This document shows positions 1 to 8,281 of a stretch of DNA of 21,462 bases, one piece after another. The stretch's first letter is position 1. Every line of letters starts with the position of its first letter. The notes under the pieces are model-generated. The model made no database searches. It was not told where the DNA came from and saw nothing but the letters and a program-made list of their open reading frames with translations. Source of the stretch: Dermatophilus congolensis (GTDB lineage: Bacteria > Actinomycetota > Actinomycetes > Actinomycetales > Dermatophilaceae). A program made the translations under genes and the position numbers. The stretch covers positions 1-21,462 of the forward strand of contig JAUNUP010000044.1 in NCBI GenBank assembly GCA_030538115.1, given 5' to 3'.

Positions 1-39
1 GGCGACAGCGGCACGAACGGCATAGACGGCAGGAGCGGC

Positions 40-1578
40 ATGAGCGACGACACCGCGAAGCGGCCTGCGATCGGCGCCCCCGAACCTGGCCTACCCGAGA
101 ACCCGTGGCCTGCCCTGTGGGCCCTGGTCATGGGGTTCTTCATGATCCTCGTCGACTCGACGATCGTCTCGATCGCCACCCCTGCGCTCATGCGGCATTT
201 CGACGCCGACATCAACACGGTGTTGTGGGTGACCAGCGCCTACCTGCTCGCCTACGCCGTGCCCTTGCTCATCACCGGCCGTCTCGGAGACCGCATCGGC
301 CCGAAGCGGGTCTATCTCTCGGGACTCGTCGTCTTCACGCTCGCCTCACTCTGGTGCGGCCTGACGGGCTCGATCAGCGGGCTCATCACTGCGCGTGTCG
401 TGCAAGGGTTGGGCGCCTCGATGATGACCCCGCAGACGATGTCGGTCATCACCCGCACCTTCCCGGCCGAACGGCGAGGCCAGGCCATGGCCTTGTGGGG
501 CGCCACGGCCGGTGTCGCCACGCTGGTCGGGCCGATCCTCGGTGGGGTGCTCATCGACTCCCTCGGCTGGGAGTGGATCTTCTTCGTCAACGTGCCCGTC
601 GGTGTGCTCGGCTTCGTGCTCGCGTGGCGCCTGGTGCCGAAGCTCCGGACGCATAGCCACTCGTTCGACTGGGTCGGTGTGGCGCTGAGCGCCATCGGCT
701 TGTTCTGCGGAGTCTTCGCGATCCAAGAGGGCGAGAGCTTCGACTGGGGCCACATCTGGGGGCCGTTCTCAGTTCCTTCGCTGCTCATAGCGGGCGCTGT
801 GCTGCTGTGCGCGTTCGTGTGGTGGCAATCGCGCATCCGCACCGAGCCGCTGGTGCCCCTCGCGTTGTTCCGCGACCGCAACTTCTCGCTGGCCAACACC
901 GCGATCATGACGGTCGGGTTCTCGATCACCGCCATGGTCTTTCCGTTCACGATCTACGCGCAGGTGGTGCGAGGGCTCAGTCCCACGGGCGCGGCGCTGC
1001 TCCTCGCGCCGCAGGCGGTGGCCGCGATCCTGTTCGCACGCCCGGTGGGGCGGCTGGTCGACCGCACCCATCCGCGGGTCCTCGCCGGCATCGGGCTCCT
1101 GGGCTTCTCGCTCACGCTGGCCGCCTTCGCGATGCTCATGCGCCCCGACAGCCCCGCGTGGCAGATCCTTCTCGTGGCCTTCGCGCTCGGAATGTCGACG
1201 ACGCTCACCTTCGGTCCGTTGTCGACGAGCGCCAGCCGCAACCTGCCCCACCACATGGCCGGAGCCGGATCTGGCGTCTACAACACCACCCGGCAGATGG
1301 GCTCGGTGCTCGGCAGCGCGGGTATCGCAGCGTTCATGCAGGCGCGCATCGCCGCGAATCTTCACGGAGCAGCCAACGCCTCGGCGCCCACGATGGGCGG
1401 CTTGGGCGGGCCCTCCGGGGCCGCGCTCCCTCCGGCCGTCGCCGACGCATTCGCTTCTGCCCTGGGCGAATCCATGCTTCTGCCCGCAGCGGTCGTACTG
1501 ATCGGATGGCTCGCGGCACTGTTCTTCGAGCGCCCCCGACATCTGCCGCAACGGATGCGACGCGTCGACTCGCACTAG
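40..1578 (+). CDS. MFS drug/metabolite exporter, DHA2 (14-TM) type
   Basis: This 512-residue membrane protein has the length and alternating hydrophobic segments of DHA2 (EmrB/QacA-like) proton antiporters, which usually have 14 helices and export drugs or metabolites. Visible motifs: the TM1 signature LVDSTIVSIATP (residues 37-48), motif A GRLGDRIGPKR (80-90) after TM2, and the antiporter motif C region in TM5 ending GPILGG (about 154-169). A Gly/Ala-rich loop sits near residues 445-470. The ATG is preceded by AGGAG at 31-35, a short but usable spacing. It is the first gene of a same-strand run with a ligase, PP-loop enzyme, carrier protein and amidotransferase, so I infer that it exports their product or gives self-protection. 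Substrate cannot be read from sequence. The family call is strong; membership in the pathway is inference, because a 122-base gap separates it from the ligase. Confidence 0.93.
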   Translation: MSDDTAKRPAIGAPEPGLPENPWPALWALVMGFFMILVDSTIVSIATPALMRHFDADINTVLWVTSAYLLAYAVPLLITGRLGDRIGPKRVYLSGLVVFTLASLWCGLTGSISGLITARVVQGLGASMMTPQTMSVITRTFPAERRGQAMALWGATAGVATLVGPILGGVLIDSLGWEWIFFVNVPVGVLGFVLAWRLVPKLRTHSHSFDWVGVALSAIGLFCGVFAIQEGESFDWGHIWGPFSVPSLLIAGAVLLCAFVWWQSRIRTEPLVPLALFRDRNFSLANTAIMTVGFSITAMVFPFTIYAQVVRGLSPTGAALLLAPQAVAAILFARPVGRLVDRTHPRVLAGIGLLGFSLTLAAFAMLMRPDSPAWQILLVAFALGMSTTLTFGPLSTSASRNLPHHMAGAGSGVYNTTRQMGSVLGSAGIAAFMQARIAANLHGAANASAPTMGGLGGPSGAALPPAVADAFASALGESMLLPAAVVLIGWLAALFFERPRHLPQRMRRVDSH

Positions 1579-1600
1579 GTCACCAGTCGATAACGCACTT

Positions 1601-1610
1601 GTTACGTAAC
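1601..1610. promoter_or_regulatory. Perfect 10-bp palindrome, possible operator before the ligase gene
   Basis: GTTACGTAAC is a perfect palindrome in the 122-base gap between the exporter stop and the ligase start. About 35 bases downstream is TACAGT (1646-1651), a possible -10 element, with no convincing -35. A regulator-binding site is plausible but unproven. Confidence 0.3.
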
Positions 1611-1700
1611 CGCCCCACAACACCCCCACGGGTACTGGTGGCGGGTACAGTCGAAGCGTGGGTCAGAGGGGACACTGCCCACGCAATGGGGGGAAATTTC

Positions 1701-3023
1701 ATGGCACCTTTGCGCCGCTTTGCAGGCGCGCCGGTGGCAGCAAGACACCACGACCCACGGGCGGCCGAGGCTCTCGCTCACTATGCCGGTGCATATTTCG
1801 ACGACGACTCGATCCTCGTGCGACCCATCGAGGCCTACGAGGGCATAGAGCGTGCCGTCGACACGGTGGCCCGACTCGCTGGTGGCAACCTGCTCGTCAC
1901 CGGCATCGCAGGCTCCGCGAACGCCTCGGTCGCGGCGCCGACCGACGCCGCTGACCCCGCCGACGCGACCGACAGCCACGAACCGGTGTTCGCGTTCCAC
2001 ACCTCCGGCTCCACGGGGTCGCCGTCGTGTGTGATCTACCGCAAGTCGACGACGCGTGCGCACGCCCGCGCCATCGCCGAAGCGCTGCAGCTCACGGCCG
2101 ATGTCACATACGTCGCGCTGCCTCCGCCGCGGTTCGCGTACGGCCTCTCGATCGTGAACAGCCACCTCGAAGCCGACGTGCCCGTGACGTTCGTCGACGC
2201 CGACTGGACCCTGCCCGGCCTCACCGAGGTCGCCGCCTCCAGCGAGGGTGACATCGCCCTCTATGCACTGCCTCAGCACACGCCGTTGCTCGTCTCCAGC
2301 GACATCGACCCGATGCGCGTGACCAGACTGTTCATTGCCGGAGGCCGCATCTCGCAGGCCTCGGTGCGCCGCCTGGCCGAGCACTTTCCGCATCTGCGCC
2401 TGACCAACATGTACGGGCAGGCCGAAATGGGGCCGCGCCTGTCGATGTGGGACGGCGACCCGGCCGACTTCGTCGAGGGCAGCATCGGCTCGCCTCTGGC
2501 GGGCGTGCGGCTGCGGGTCGAGCCCGCCCCCGATACTCCGGCGGCACGCGACGCCGCAGACGCACCTGTTGCACCGGGAACGCCTGGTGCACCCGGCCGT
2601 ATCGTCGCGGCCAGCGAATACGCGATGTGGCACCTGCTCAAGGCGCCCTATACGCACCTGACCGACGGCCCGGGCACCGGCGAGATCGTCACCAGCGACC
2701 TCGCCTCCGTCACCGACGACGGCACCCTGCGCCACGCGGGCCGCGCCGACCATGTGCTCAACGTGGCCGGCACCAAGGTCGACCTGCGGCGACTGCAGGA
2801 GGTCGTCACGGCTGTCGCGCACCCGATCATCGTGCGCATCGGCAGCAAGCCCTCCAAGGTGGCCGGCGACGACATCCCTGTGGTGGAGATCGTGCCCGGC
2901 CCCGACACACCCGAGAAGACGGCTCCCATCCGACGAGCCCTGCACGACGAATTCGGCAGGCTCGCCAGCCTCTTCGACATCACCTTCGTACGACAACTGA
3001 GCCTCAAGGAGAGTGGCAAGTGA
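1701..3023 (+). CDS. AMP-forming acyl/aminoacyl ligase (adenylation enzyme), short form
   Basis: A 440-residue member of the ANL (acyl-CoA synthetase/NRPS adenylation) superfamily, which makes an acyl-adenylate from a carboxylate and ATP and passes it to a thiol. Visible motifs: A3 phosphate loop TSGSTGSP (101-108), A5 NMYGQAE (236-242), A7-like TSDLA (331-335), A8 hinge GRADHVLNVAGTKVD (347-361). The final residues LSLKESGK match the A10 region, so the catalytic lysine is the very last residue. It is shorter than a typical adenylation enzyme (about 500). Two Ala/Asp/Pro-rich stretches (about 71-94 and 274-299) look like low-complexity inserts. I chose ATG 1701 because GGGGGGAA lies just upstream; an in-frame ATG at 1686 is possible. 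Its stop overlaps the next start (GTGA). A carrier protein two genes downstream is its likely acyl acceptor. Substrate unknown. Confidence 0.85.
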   Translation: MAPLRRFAGAPVAARHHDPRAAEALAHYAGAYFDDDSILVRPIEAYEGIERAVDTVARLAGGNLLVTGIAGSANASVAAPTDAADPADATDSHEPVFAFHTSGSTGSPSCVIYRKSTTRAHARAIAEALQLTADVTYVALPPPRFAYGLSIVNSHLEADVPVTFVDADWTLPGLTEVAASSEGDIALYALPQHTPLLVSSDIDPMRVTRLFIAGGRISQASVRRLAEHFPHLRLTNMYGQAEMGPRLSMWDGDPADFVEGSIGSPLAGVRLRVEPAPDTPAARDAADAPVAPGTPGAPGRIVAASEYAMWHLLKAPYTHLTDGPGTGEIVTSDLASVTDDGTLRHAGRADHVLNVAGTKVDLRRLQEVVTAVAHPIIVRIGSKPSKVAGDDIPVVEIVPGPDTPEKTAPIRRALHDEFGRLASLFDITFVRQLSLKESGK

Positions 3024-3964
3024 CAACAGCCCTGGACACCCGCTGCGCGTGGATCGTCGACGAGCTCGGCGCGATGAGCAAGAAGGGCGCCCTCGTGCAG
3101 CTCTCCGGCGGCATCGACTCCAGCACCGTGCTGCACCTGTGCGCGAAGGCGCTGGGCGCCGACCGGGTCAAGGCCCTCTACCTGCCCGACCGCGCCACCG
3201 GCCCCGAGACCAAGGAGTACGTGGTCGCCGCCGCCGAGTCGGCCGGTGTCGAGCTCATCGAGCGCAGCATCGCCGACACGATCGACGCCCAGTTCACGCA
3301 GGACGACGTGGCCGCGATCATCCGCAAGTACGAGCCGGAGTACGACCCGGCGAAGCACGCCTACGCCGTCAACACCTCGCCCACGATGGCCCGCCGCCTC
3401 GGCGCGCTCGTGTACCAGGTGGTCATCGGGCCGCGTCACGGCGACGCCGAAAAGACGCTGCGCATGTCGGCCGACGACCTGCGCGCCATCATCGCCTACC
3501 AGAACCGCAAGCAGCGCACCCGCATGCTCTTCGCCTACGCCGAGGCCGAGCGCCTCAACTACGCGGTCGTCGGCGCGAGCAACGGTGACGAGCTGCGCAG
3601 CGGCTTCGTGGTGAAGTACGGCGACGACGCGGCCGACATCTGCGCGATCGGCGACTGCACCAAGCCCGAGGTCTACGACCTGGCCCGCGAGCTCGGCGTT
3701 CCGGCATCGATCATCGCCCGCACGCCCACCACCGACACGTACGCGCTGAACCAGAGCCAGGAGGACTACTACTACGCCCTCCCCGCCGAGGTGCTCACCG
3801 CGGTGGTGTCGATGAGCGACGCCGACCTCGCCGACGACGCGAAGCTCGAGGCGCTGCTCGGCGACCTGCCCGGCTGGTCGGTCGCATCCCTGCGCCAGGC
3901 CGCCGCCGGTCTGCGCACCTCGCTGCGCTACCTGCGCACCCGCAGCAAGGTCATGGGCGCCTGA
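3020..3964 (+). CDS. PP-loop ATP pyrophosphatase, NAD-synthase-like synthetase domain
   Basis: A 314-residue protein with the PP-loop LSGGIDSS (29-35), a middle block NRKQRTRML (162-170), and GASNGDEL...KYGDDAADICAIGDCTKPEVYDLARELGVP (about 185-228), which follows the NadE synthetase pattern. NadE adenylates a carboxylate and replaces AMP with ammonia. After this block, where NadE usually has a Pro-Ser-Ala...Gly-Gln-Thr-Asp-Glu segment, this protein has TPTTDTYALNQSQEDYYYALP (start at 235), so the acceptor site differs. There is no glutaminase domain; ammonia must be free or supplied by a partner. The GTG start has AAGGAG eight bases upstream and overlaps the ligase stop, implying translational coupling. 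I infer amide formation on a pathway intermediate rather than housekeeping NAD synthesis. Housekeeping NadE remains a less likely alternative. Confidence 0.8.
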   Translation: MTTALDTRCAWIVDELGAMSKKGALVQLSGGIDSSTVLHLCAKALGADRVKALYLPDRATGPETKEYVVAAAESAGVELIERSIADTIDAQFTQDDVAAIIRKYEPEYDPAKHAYAVNTSPTMARRLGALVYQVVIGPRHGDAEKTLRMSADDLRAIIAYQNRKQRTRMLFAYAEAERLNYAVVGASNGDELRSGFVVKYGDDAADICAIGDCTKPEVYDLARELGVPASIIARTPTTDTYALNQSQEDYYYALPAEVLTAVVSMSDADLADDAKLEALLGDLPGWSVASLRQAAAGLRTSLRYLRTRSKVMGA

Positions 3965-4019
3965 CGCCCTGACCTGCCGCATCCCAGTTCTTCGATACAC
4001 ACTCACGAAAGCAGACAAG

Positions 4020-4262
4020 ATGAAGCAGCCCTGGAGCGAGGTCGAGGCCGACCTCATGGACAACGTGTTCTACGCCCACGACGAGGCCAAGGTGAAGGCA
4101 TCGAGCAACCTCGCGGAGGACTCGCTGCTCGACTCCCTCTCGATCGTCGTCATCCTCGAGACGTTCGCCGATGCCGGCGTGCCCGAGGAGGCGCTCGAGG
4201 AGGCGCAGGCCACCGACTTCCGCAACCTGCAGGTGATGCAGGCTCTGTACGAGCGTCTCTGA
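4020..4262 (+). CDS. Stand-alone acyl/peptidyl carrier protein
   Basis: An 80-residue acidic, helical protein with the carrier-protein core LLDSLSIVVILETF (36-49). Ser39 in the DSL motif is the expected 4'-phosphopantetheine attachment site, like the DSF/DSL sites of DltC and ACPs. The remainder (GVPEEALEEAQATDFRNLQVMQALYERL, in pieces from residue 53) fits helices III and IV of that fold, including a DF-x-N-L stretch typical of discrete carriers. It lies 55 bases after the PP-loop gene and 9 bases before the amidotransferase. It probably receives the acyl group made by the upstream AMP-forming ligase and presents it to the amide-forming enzymes. No phosphopantetheinyl transferase is in the window. 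The Shine-Dalgarno upstream is weak (GAAAG), so coupling to upstream translation may help. Confidence 0.8.
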   Translation: MKQPWSEVEADLMDNVFYAHDEAKVKASSNLAEDSLLDSLSIVVILETFADAGVPEEALEEAQATDFRNLQVMQALYERL

Positions 4263-4271
4263 GGCACGGCG

Positions 4272-6149
4272 ATGTGCGGCTTCGCCCTGGCGATCAGCGA
4301 GCGTGTCAACGGCGTCACCGTGACGCCTCGCAGCCAGGTCGACGCCGCCCTGGCCAGGCGAGGCCCTGACACTACGTCACGACATCTCGAACCCGGCCTC
4401 ACCGTCGTCACCACCCGCCTCACGCACTGGGAGGAGGGGGCATCGGCTCAGCCGCTGCTCACCGACGACGGCGGCTTGGCCGTGTTCAACGGCGAGTTGT
4501 TCAACCTCGCCGAGTTGCAGGCCGTGTTGGGCATCCCCGGTGCCTCGGAGATCGAGGTGCTGCTGGCCGGCATCCGCGCTGAAGGGCCGGAGTTCGCGCG
4601 GCGCATCGACGGCCAGTTCGCCGCCGTCGTGCGCACGGCGGCCGACGCGCCGCTGTACGCGCTGCGCGACCGGTTCGGCATCTCGCCGCTGTACCTCACG
4701 CACCGGGGCGGCACCACCGTGCTCGCCTCCGCGCTGGAGGCCCTCGAGGCGCTGGCGGACGTCGAGTTCACCGTGGACGTCGAGGGGATCGCCTCGATCA
4801 TCCGCGACTGGGCGCCTGTCGGCGGCCTGACGACGTACGAAGGTGTTCGGCAGGTCGCCGCCGGGCACGTGGTGCAGCTCGACCACGTAGGCGAACCGCT
4901 CGTGTGGCGGTGGGCCGATCTGCGGGCTGCCGCTGTGCCCGACACGGGGATCGGGGCCGTCTTCGACGCCGTCACTCCCCCGGCCGAGCCGCTCGACGCG
5001 AGTGCACTCACCGACGACGACCTCGCCGAGTTCGAGTCGCTCATGCGCGAATCGGTGCGGGCGCGGATGCGATCAACCTCCGAGATCGTGTGCCTCGTCT
5101 CCGGGGGCATCGACTCGACGATCATCAGTGCGCTCGCGAGTGACGAGGGCGCCCGCACCGGGCTGGCCCTGTACCTCGACGGCGACGAGACGGTGCGCTC
5201 CCGGCAGATCGAGGTGGCGGAGGCGGTCGGTTTCGACCTCATCCACCACCGCTTGCGGCCGCGCGCCGCAGTGACGCTGCTGGAGGAGTACGTTCGCACC
5301 CGCCGCGTGCCGCTCGTGCGGCTCGGACCGGTGGGCATGATGAGCCTCGCGCACCGGGCCCGCTCCGAGGGCATCCGCGGTGTCTTGTCTGGCGAGGGGG
5401 CCGACGAGCTGTTCAGCGGCTACGACTCTTACCGCATCCTCGCGGGCCGGGCCGGCGCGTTCGGCGACCCGAAGAAGCTGCCCTGGGAGGAGTTCGGCGA
5501 CCCCGAGTTCGGCGCCGACCGCGGCCCCCGCTGGGCGCGGTCGTACTGGCGGGCCGTCATCGGGTTGTCGTCCGACGCGGGCAATCGCCGCGGCGACATC
5601 ATGAAGCCGGTGGTCGACCTGTTCCGCCCGGAGTTGCAGAAGGCCTTCGACGACGCGGCCGAGTTGCCCGCGGTGTGGGGCCTGGAGGAGCGCCGCCAGT
5701 CCGACGTGCACGAGCTGCTCGGCTGTTACCTGCTCACTGTGCAGGGCGACCATGCCTGGTCGGAGGAGGGCGTCGAGCTGCGACCTCCGTACCTGGCTAC
5801 GCCTGTGGCGAGGTGGGCGCTGCGCCGAGACCCGGCGACGTTCGTCTCGATCAGCAACGGCAAGCTCCCCGTGCGGGCGCTGCTGCAGCGCCTGGCTGTG
5901 AACCGCCCGGAGCTGGCGGGCCTGGGCTTCGCGAAGGCCGCCTTCAGGGTCGACACGAGCTTCATCCTCCGCGACGCCGACGCGACGGCAGACCTACGCC
6001 ACCTCGTGGAGTCGTGCCCCGACGACCTCCTGGACGCGAAGGCCACCCTGGAGCGCTTCGACAAGGCCGTGGCGGCGGGCACCTGCAGCGAATCGGAAAG
6101 CATGATCTTCCTACTCGCGGCAAGCCTGGGAGTCCTGGCCAGGCCCTAG
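4272..6149 (+). CDS. Asparagine-synthase-like glutamine amidotransferase (AsnB type)
   Basis: A 625-residue class II amidotransferase. Cys2 would become the N-terminal nucleophile after Met removal (MCGF). Glutaminase motifs RGPD (30-33), NGELFN (73-78) and DRFGISPLY (133-141) are present. The synthetase half has the PP-loop SGGIDST (277-283) and LSGEGADELFSGY (372-384). This family hydrolyses glutamine, channels ammonia, and amidates an adenylated carboxylate; members also act in natural-product and cell-wall amidation and, as beta-lactam synthetase, in ring closure. A GAGG site precedes the ATG and the gene follows the carrier by 9 bases. In this context I infer a carrier-bound or pathway-specific carboxylate as substrate rather than free aspartate, but housekeeping asparagine synthesis cannot be excluded. 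The intact glutaminase site argues against the beta-lactam synthetase type, which has lost it. Confidence 0.88.
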   Translation: MCGFALAISERVNGVTVTPRSQVDAALARRGPDTTSRHLEPGLTVVTTRLTHWEEGASAQPLLTDDGGLAVFNGELFNLAELQAVLGIPGASEIEVLLAGIRAEGPEFARRIDGQFAAVVRTAADAPLYALRDRFGISPLYLTHRGGTTVLASALEALEALADVEFTVDVEGIASIIRDWAPVGGLTTYEGVRQVAAGHVVQLDHVGEPLVWRWADLRAAAVPDTGIGAVFDAVTPPAEPLDASALTDDDLAEFESLMRESVRARMRSTSEIVCLVSGGIDSTIISALASDEGARTGLALYLDGDETVRSRQIEVAEAVGFDLIHHRLRPRAAVTLLEEYVRTRRVPLVRLGPVGMMSLAHRARSEGIRGVLSGEGADELFSGYDSYRILAGRAGAFGDPKKLPWEEFGDPEFGADRGPRWARSYWRAVIGLSSDAGNRRGDIMKPVVDLFRPELQKAFDDAAELPAVWGLEERRQSDVHELLGCYLLTVQGDHAWSEEGVELRPPYLATPVARWALRRDPATFVSISNGKLPVRALLQRLAVNRPELAGLGFAKAAFRVDTSFILRDADATADLRHLVESCPDDLLDAKATLERFDKAVAAGTCSESESMIFLLAASLGVLARP

Positions 6150-6200
6150 CCGCGAATTCGGCGCGCTGTCACTACTCACACTCGCCACGTACGTGACGAA

Positions 6201-6230
6201 GGGGGCCTTCCCGATGCCGGGAAGGCCCCC
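6201..6230. terminator. Bidirectional terminator hairpin between convergent genes
   Basis: A perfect 12-bp inverted repeat, GGGGGCCTTCCC / GGGAAGGCCCCC, with a 6-base loop (6213-6218). It lies between the stop of the amidotransferase (plus) and the stop of the alkaline phosphatase (minus). There is no long T tract, as is common for actinobacterial terminators. Confidence 0.85.
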
Positions 6231-6260
6231 TCCTCCGTTCTTGTGACTATGCCAGTCAGG

Positions 6261-8264
6261 TCACTTCTTCGGGGTGGGCAGGCGCAGGTCCATCGCGTCT
6301 GCGATCGCGAAGAAGATCTCCGTGTTGTCGAGCACGGCGTTGAAGCGGTGCGAGCCGGGGCCCTTCGCCATGACCGAGACGTCTTCGACGGTGTGCACGC
6401 AGTTGGTCTCCTCGCCGGGGAGGTTACCGATCTGCAGCACGGCGTCACCGTCGCGCTCCGGGTTCGGCACGGCCTTGCCGGTCGTGGCGTCCGCGAGCGC
6501 GGGCTGCATGAACGTCTTGTTGTGCTGGAAGTCGTCGTGGTGGTCGGGGTGGTTCGACCAGCCGAAGAACAGCTGCACGTCGGCGTCGGGGTTGTCGGGG
6601 AACCCGTCGCCGTCGGAGTCGACGTACGTGGGGAAGCCCGCGTCACCGTACACGCCGTTGCCCTCGCGGTCGGGGCTGGGCTTGTCGCGGCGGTCGTGGG
6701 TGCCGACGATGCTCATCGAGTGGTTGTGGTCGGCGGTGACGACGATGAGCGTGTCGCCGCGGTCCTTGGCCCACTCCTTCGCGATGCCGACGCACTTGTC
6801 GAGCTCGATCGCGTCGTAGACGGCGCGGGGGCCGTCCTGCGGGTGCTCCATCTTGTCGATCGAGGCACCCTCGACCACGAGGAAGAAGCCGTCCTTCTTC
6901 TTCTCCAGGACCTTCAGCGCGGCCTCGGTCATCTCCATGAGGGTCGGCTGGTCCTGGAAGTCGCCCAGCACCTTCGGGTCCTTGGCGTGCTGACGGTCGA
7001 TGTAGACGTTGAGGTTGCCCATGTGGAAGGTGCCGAGCAGCTTCTCGGGCTTGCCCGACATGGCCTTCTTCAGCTCCGCGCGCGACGAGGCGTATGCGAA
7101 GCCGGCCTTCTTGAATTCGTCACGCAGGTCGCGGGCGTCCTTGCGCTTCGAGCCCTTGACCGACTGCGGCACGAGTGCGGCCATGCCGCCACCCATGTAC
7201 ACGTCGGGCATCTGGCCGGGCTGCAGCGCCTGCTCCATGATCGCCACGTACTCGGAGCGGCGACGGGTGTGGGCGAACACGGCGGCCGGGGTCGCGTCCT
7301 GGATCTCCGCGGTCGTGACGATGCCGACGGCCATCTTCTTGGCCCGCTTGACCATCTCCGCCATCGTCTCGACGTGGGGGTGCTTGGCCGGGTCGGGGTT
7401 GTTGCCCTCGTACACACCCATGGCGTTGACCGACGACTTGTGGCCGGTCATGTACGCGTGCATCGAGTTGGCGGAGTCGGTGGCGATCGAGTCGTAGCCC
7501 GAGGTGGTCACCATGCCCCGGTAGTCCATGCGGTCCATCTCGAGGAGGCCGTGGTACTTGCCCTCCTTCATGCCCTTGCTCAGGATGCGCGCCGCGGTGA
7601 TTGCGGGCTGCCCCATGCCGTCGCCGAGGAAGAAGATGACGTTCTTGGCGCGACGGCCCCGAGCCTTGGCGACGACGACCTCGTTGGTCACCTTGGTCTC
7701 CTTGACCGTGGTGCCGGAGGTGACCTTCGCGGTGATCGTGTAGTCGCCGGCCTCGGGGTAGTAGACGCCCTTGTAGGTGACCTCGAGGCTGCGCTCGACC
7801 GAGCTGGTGCGCTCGGGGGTGCCGCGCAGGATCGCCGCCGCGCCCTTGGGGCCGGAGACCTTGATCTCGATCTTCGCGGTGGCCGGGTCGACACCCGTCG
7901 CCTCGACGCGCAGGTCGAACTGCGAGTTGACCAGGAACTTCGCGCGGTCGATCGGGATGATGCGGATCGCGACCTCGCCTGCGGCTGCGGCCTGCAGGTA
8001 CTCGGGATGGCGGCCCACGATGCTACGGCCGGTGAAGGCGTGCGGGTCGAGCCACTTCAGGTTGGCTGACGCTGCCTTGGTTGTCGACGCGGGCGCGACG
8101 TTGCCGGTCGCGGCGGTGGCGGCCTCACGGCTCCACCCGAGTCCGAGGATCACTGCGCTGGCGACTCCGGCACCTCCTCCGCGCAGGATCGACCGACGCG
8201 AGAGGCCGCCGTCGGTTTCGACGGCCTCGTTGTGCTCCGGGGTGTTCTCGGGCTGGGGCGACAT
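6261..8264 (-). CDS. phoA: Tat-exported alkaline phosphatase (PhoA family)
   Basis: A 667-residue exported phosphomonoesterase. The N-terminus has a Tat signal, LSRRSIL (21-27, twin Arg 23-24), followed by a hydrophobic stretch and an AAA-type cleavage region. A beta-rich domain (about 65-200) precedes the catalytic domain. Metal and active-site motifs: FLGDGMGQ (212-219), the nucleophile motif TDSANS with Ser264, a GASIDKMEH block and the VTADHNHSM histidine motif. A late segment, YVDSDGDGFPDN, resembles an Asp-rich calcium loop. The family releases phosphate from organic esters outside the membrane. I chose ATG 8264 because GAGGAGGAG lies directly upstream and the twin-arginine signal follows; an in-frame upstream extension has no signal-like features. 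Typical regulation is by phosphate starvation, but I could not identify convincing Pho boxes. The gene symbol is by family. Confidence 0.9.
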   Translation of the reverse strand: MSPQPENTPEHNEAVETDGGLSRRSILRGGGAGVASAVILGLGWSREAATAATGNVAPASTTKAASANLKWLDPHAFTGRSIVGRHPEYLQAAAAGEVAIRIIPIDRAKFLVNSQFDLRVEATGVDPATAKIEIKVSGPKGAAAILRGTPERTSSVERSLEVTYKGVYYPEAGDYTITAKVTSGTTVKETKVTNEVVVAKARGRRAKNVIFFLGDGMGQPAITAARILSKGMKEGKYHGLLEMDRMDYRGMVTTSGYDSIATDSANSMHAYMTGHKSSVNAMGVYEGNNPDPAKHPHVETMAEMVKRAKKMAVGIVTTAEIQDATPAAVFAHTRRRSEYVAIMEQALQPGQMPDVYMGGGMAALVPQSVKGSKRKDARDLRDEFKKAGFAYASSRAELKKAMSGKPEKLLGTFHMGNLNVYIDRQHAKDPKVLGDFQDQPTLMEMTEAALKVLEKKKDGFFLVVEGASIDKMEHPQDGPRAVYDAIELDKCVGIAKEWAKDRGDTLIVVTADHNHSMSIVGTHDRRDKPSPDREGNGVYGDAGFPTYVDSDGDGFPDNPDADVQLFFGWSNHPDHHDDFQHNKTFMQPALADATTGKAVPNPERDGDAVLQIGNLPGEETNCVHTVEDVSVMAKGPGSHRFNAVLDNTEIFFAIADAMDLRLPTPKK

Positions 8265-8281
8265 TTCTCCTCCTCGGCTGT

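Noticed and set aside
807..1700. Upstream extension of the ligase reading frame, overlapping the exporter gene
   Set aside because: It is an out-of-frame reading of the exporter with no ligase similarity; the ribosome site at 1688-1695 supports the start at 1701.
1602..4063. Long minus-strand frames opposite the ligase and PP-loop genes
   Set aside because: Composition is that of antisense shadows; the plus-strand genes have clear motifs.
4272..6149. Beta-lactam synthetase
   Set aside because: That subgroup has lost the N-terminal cysteine and glutaminase motifs, which are intact here.
6243..8069. Long plus-strand frame opposite the alkaline phosphatase
   Set aside because: Val/His/Arg/Gly-rich translation typical of the antisense of a high-GC gene, with no recognisable domain.
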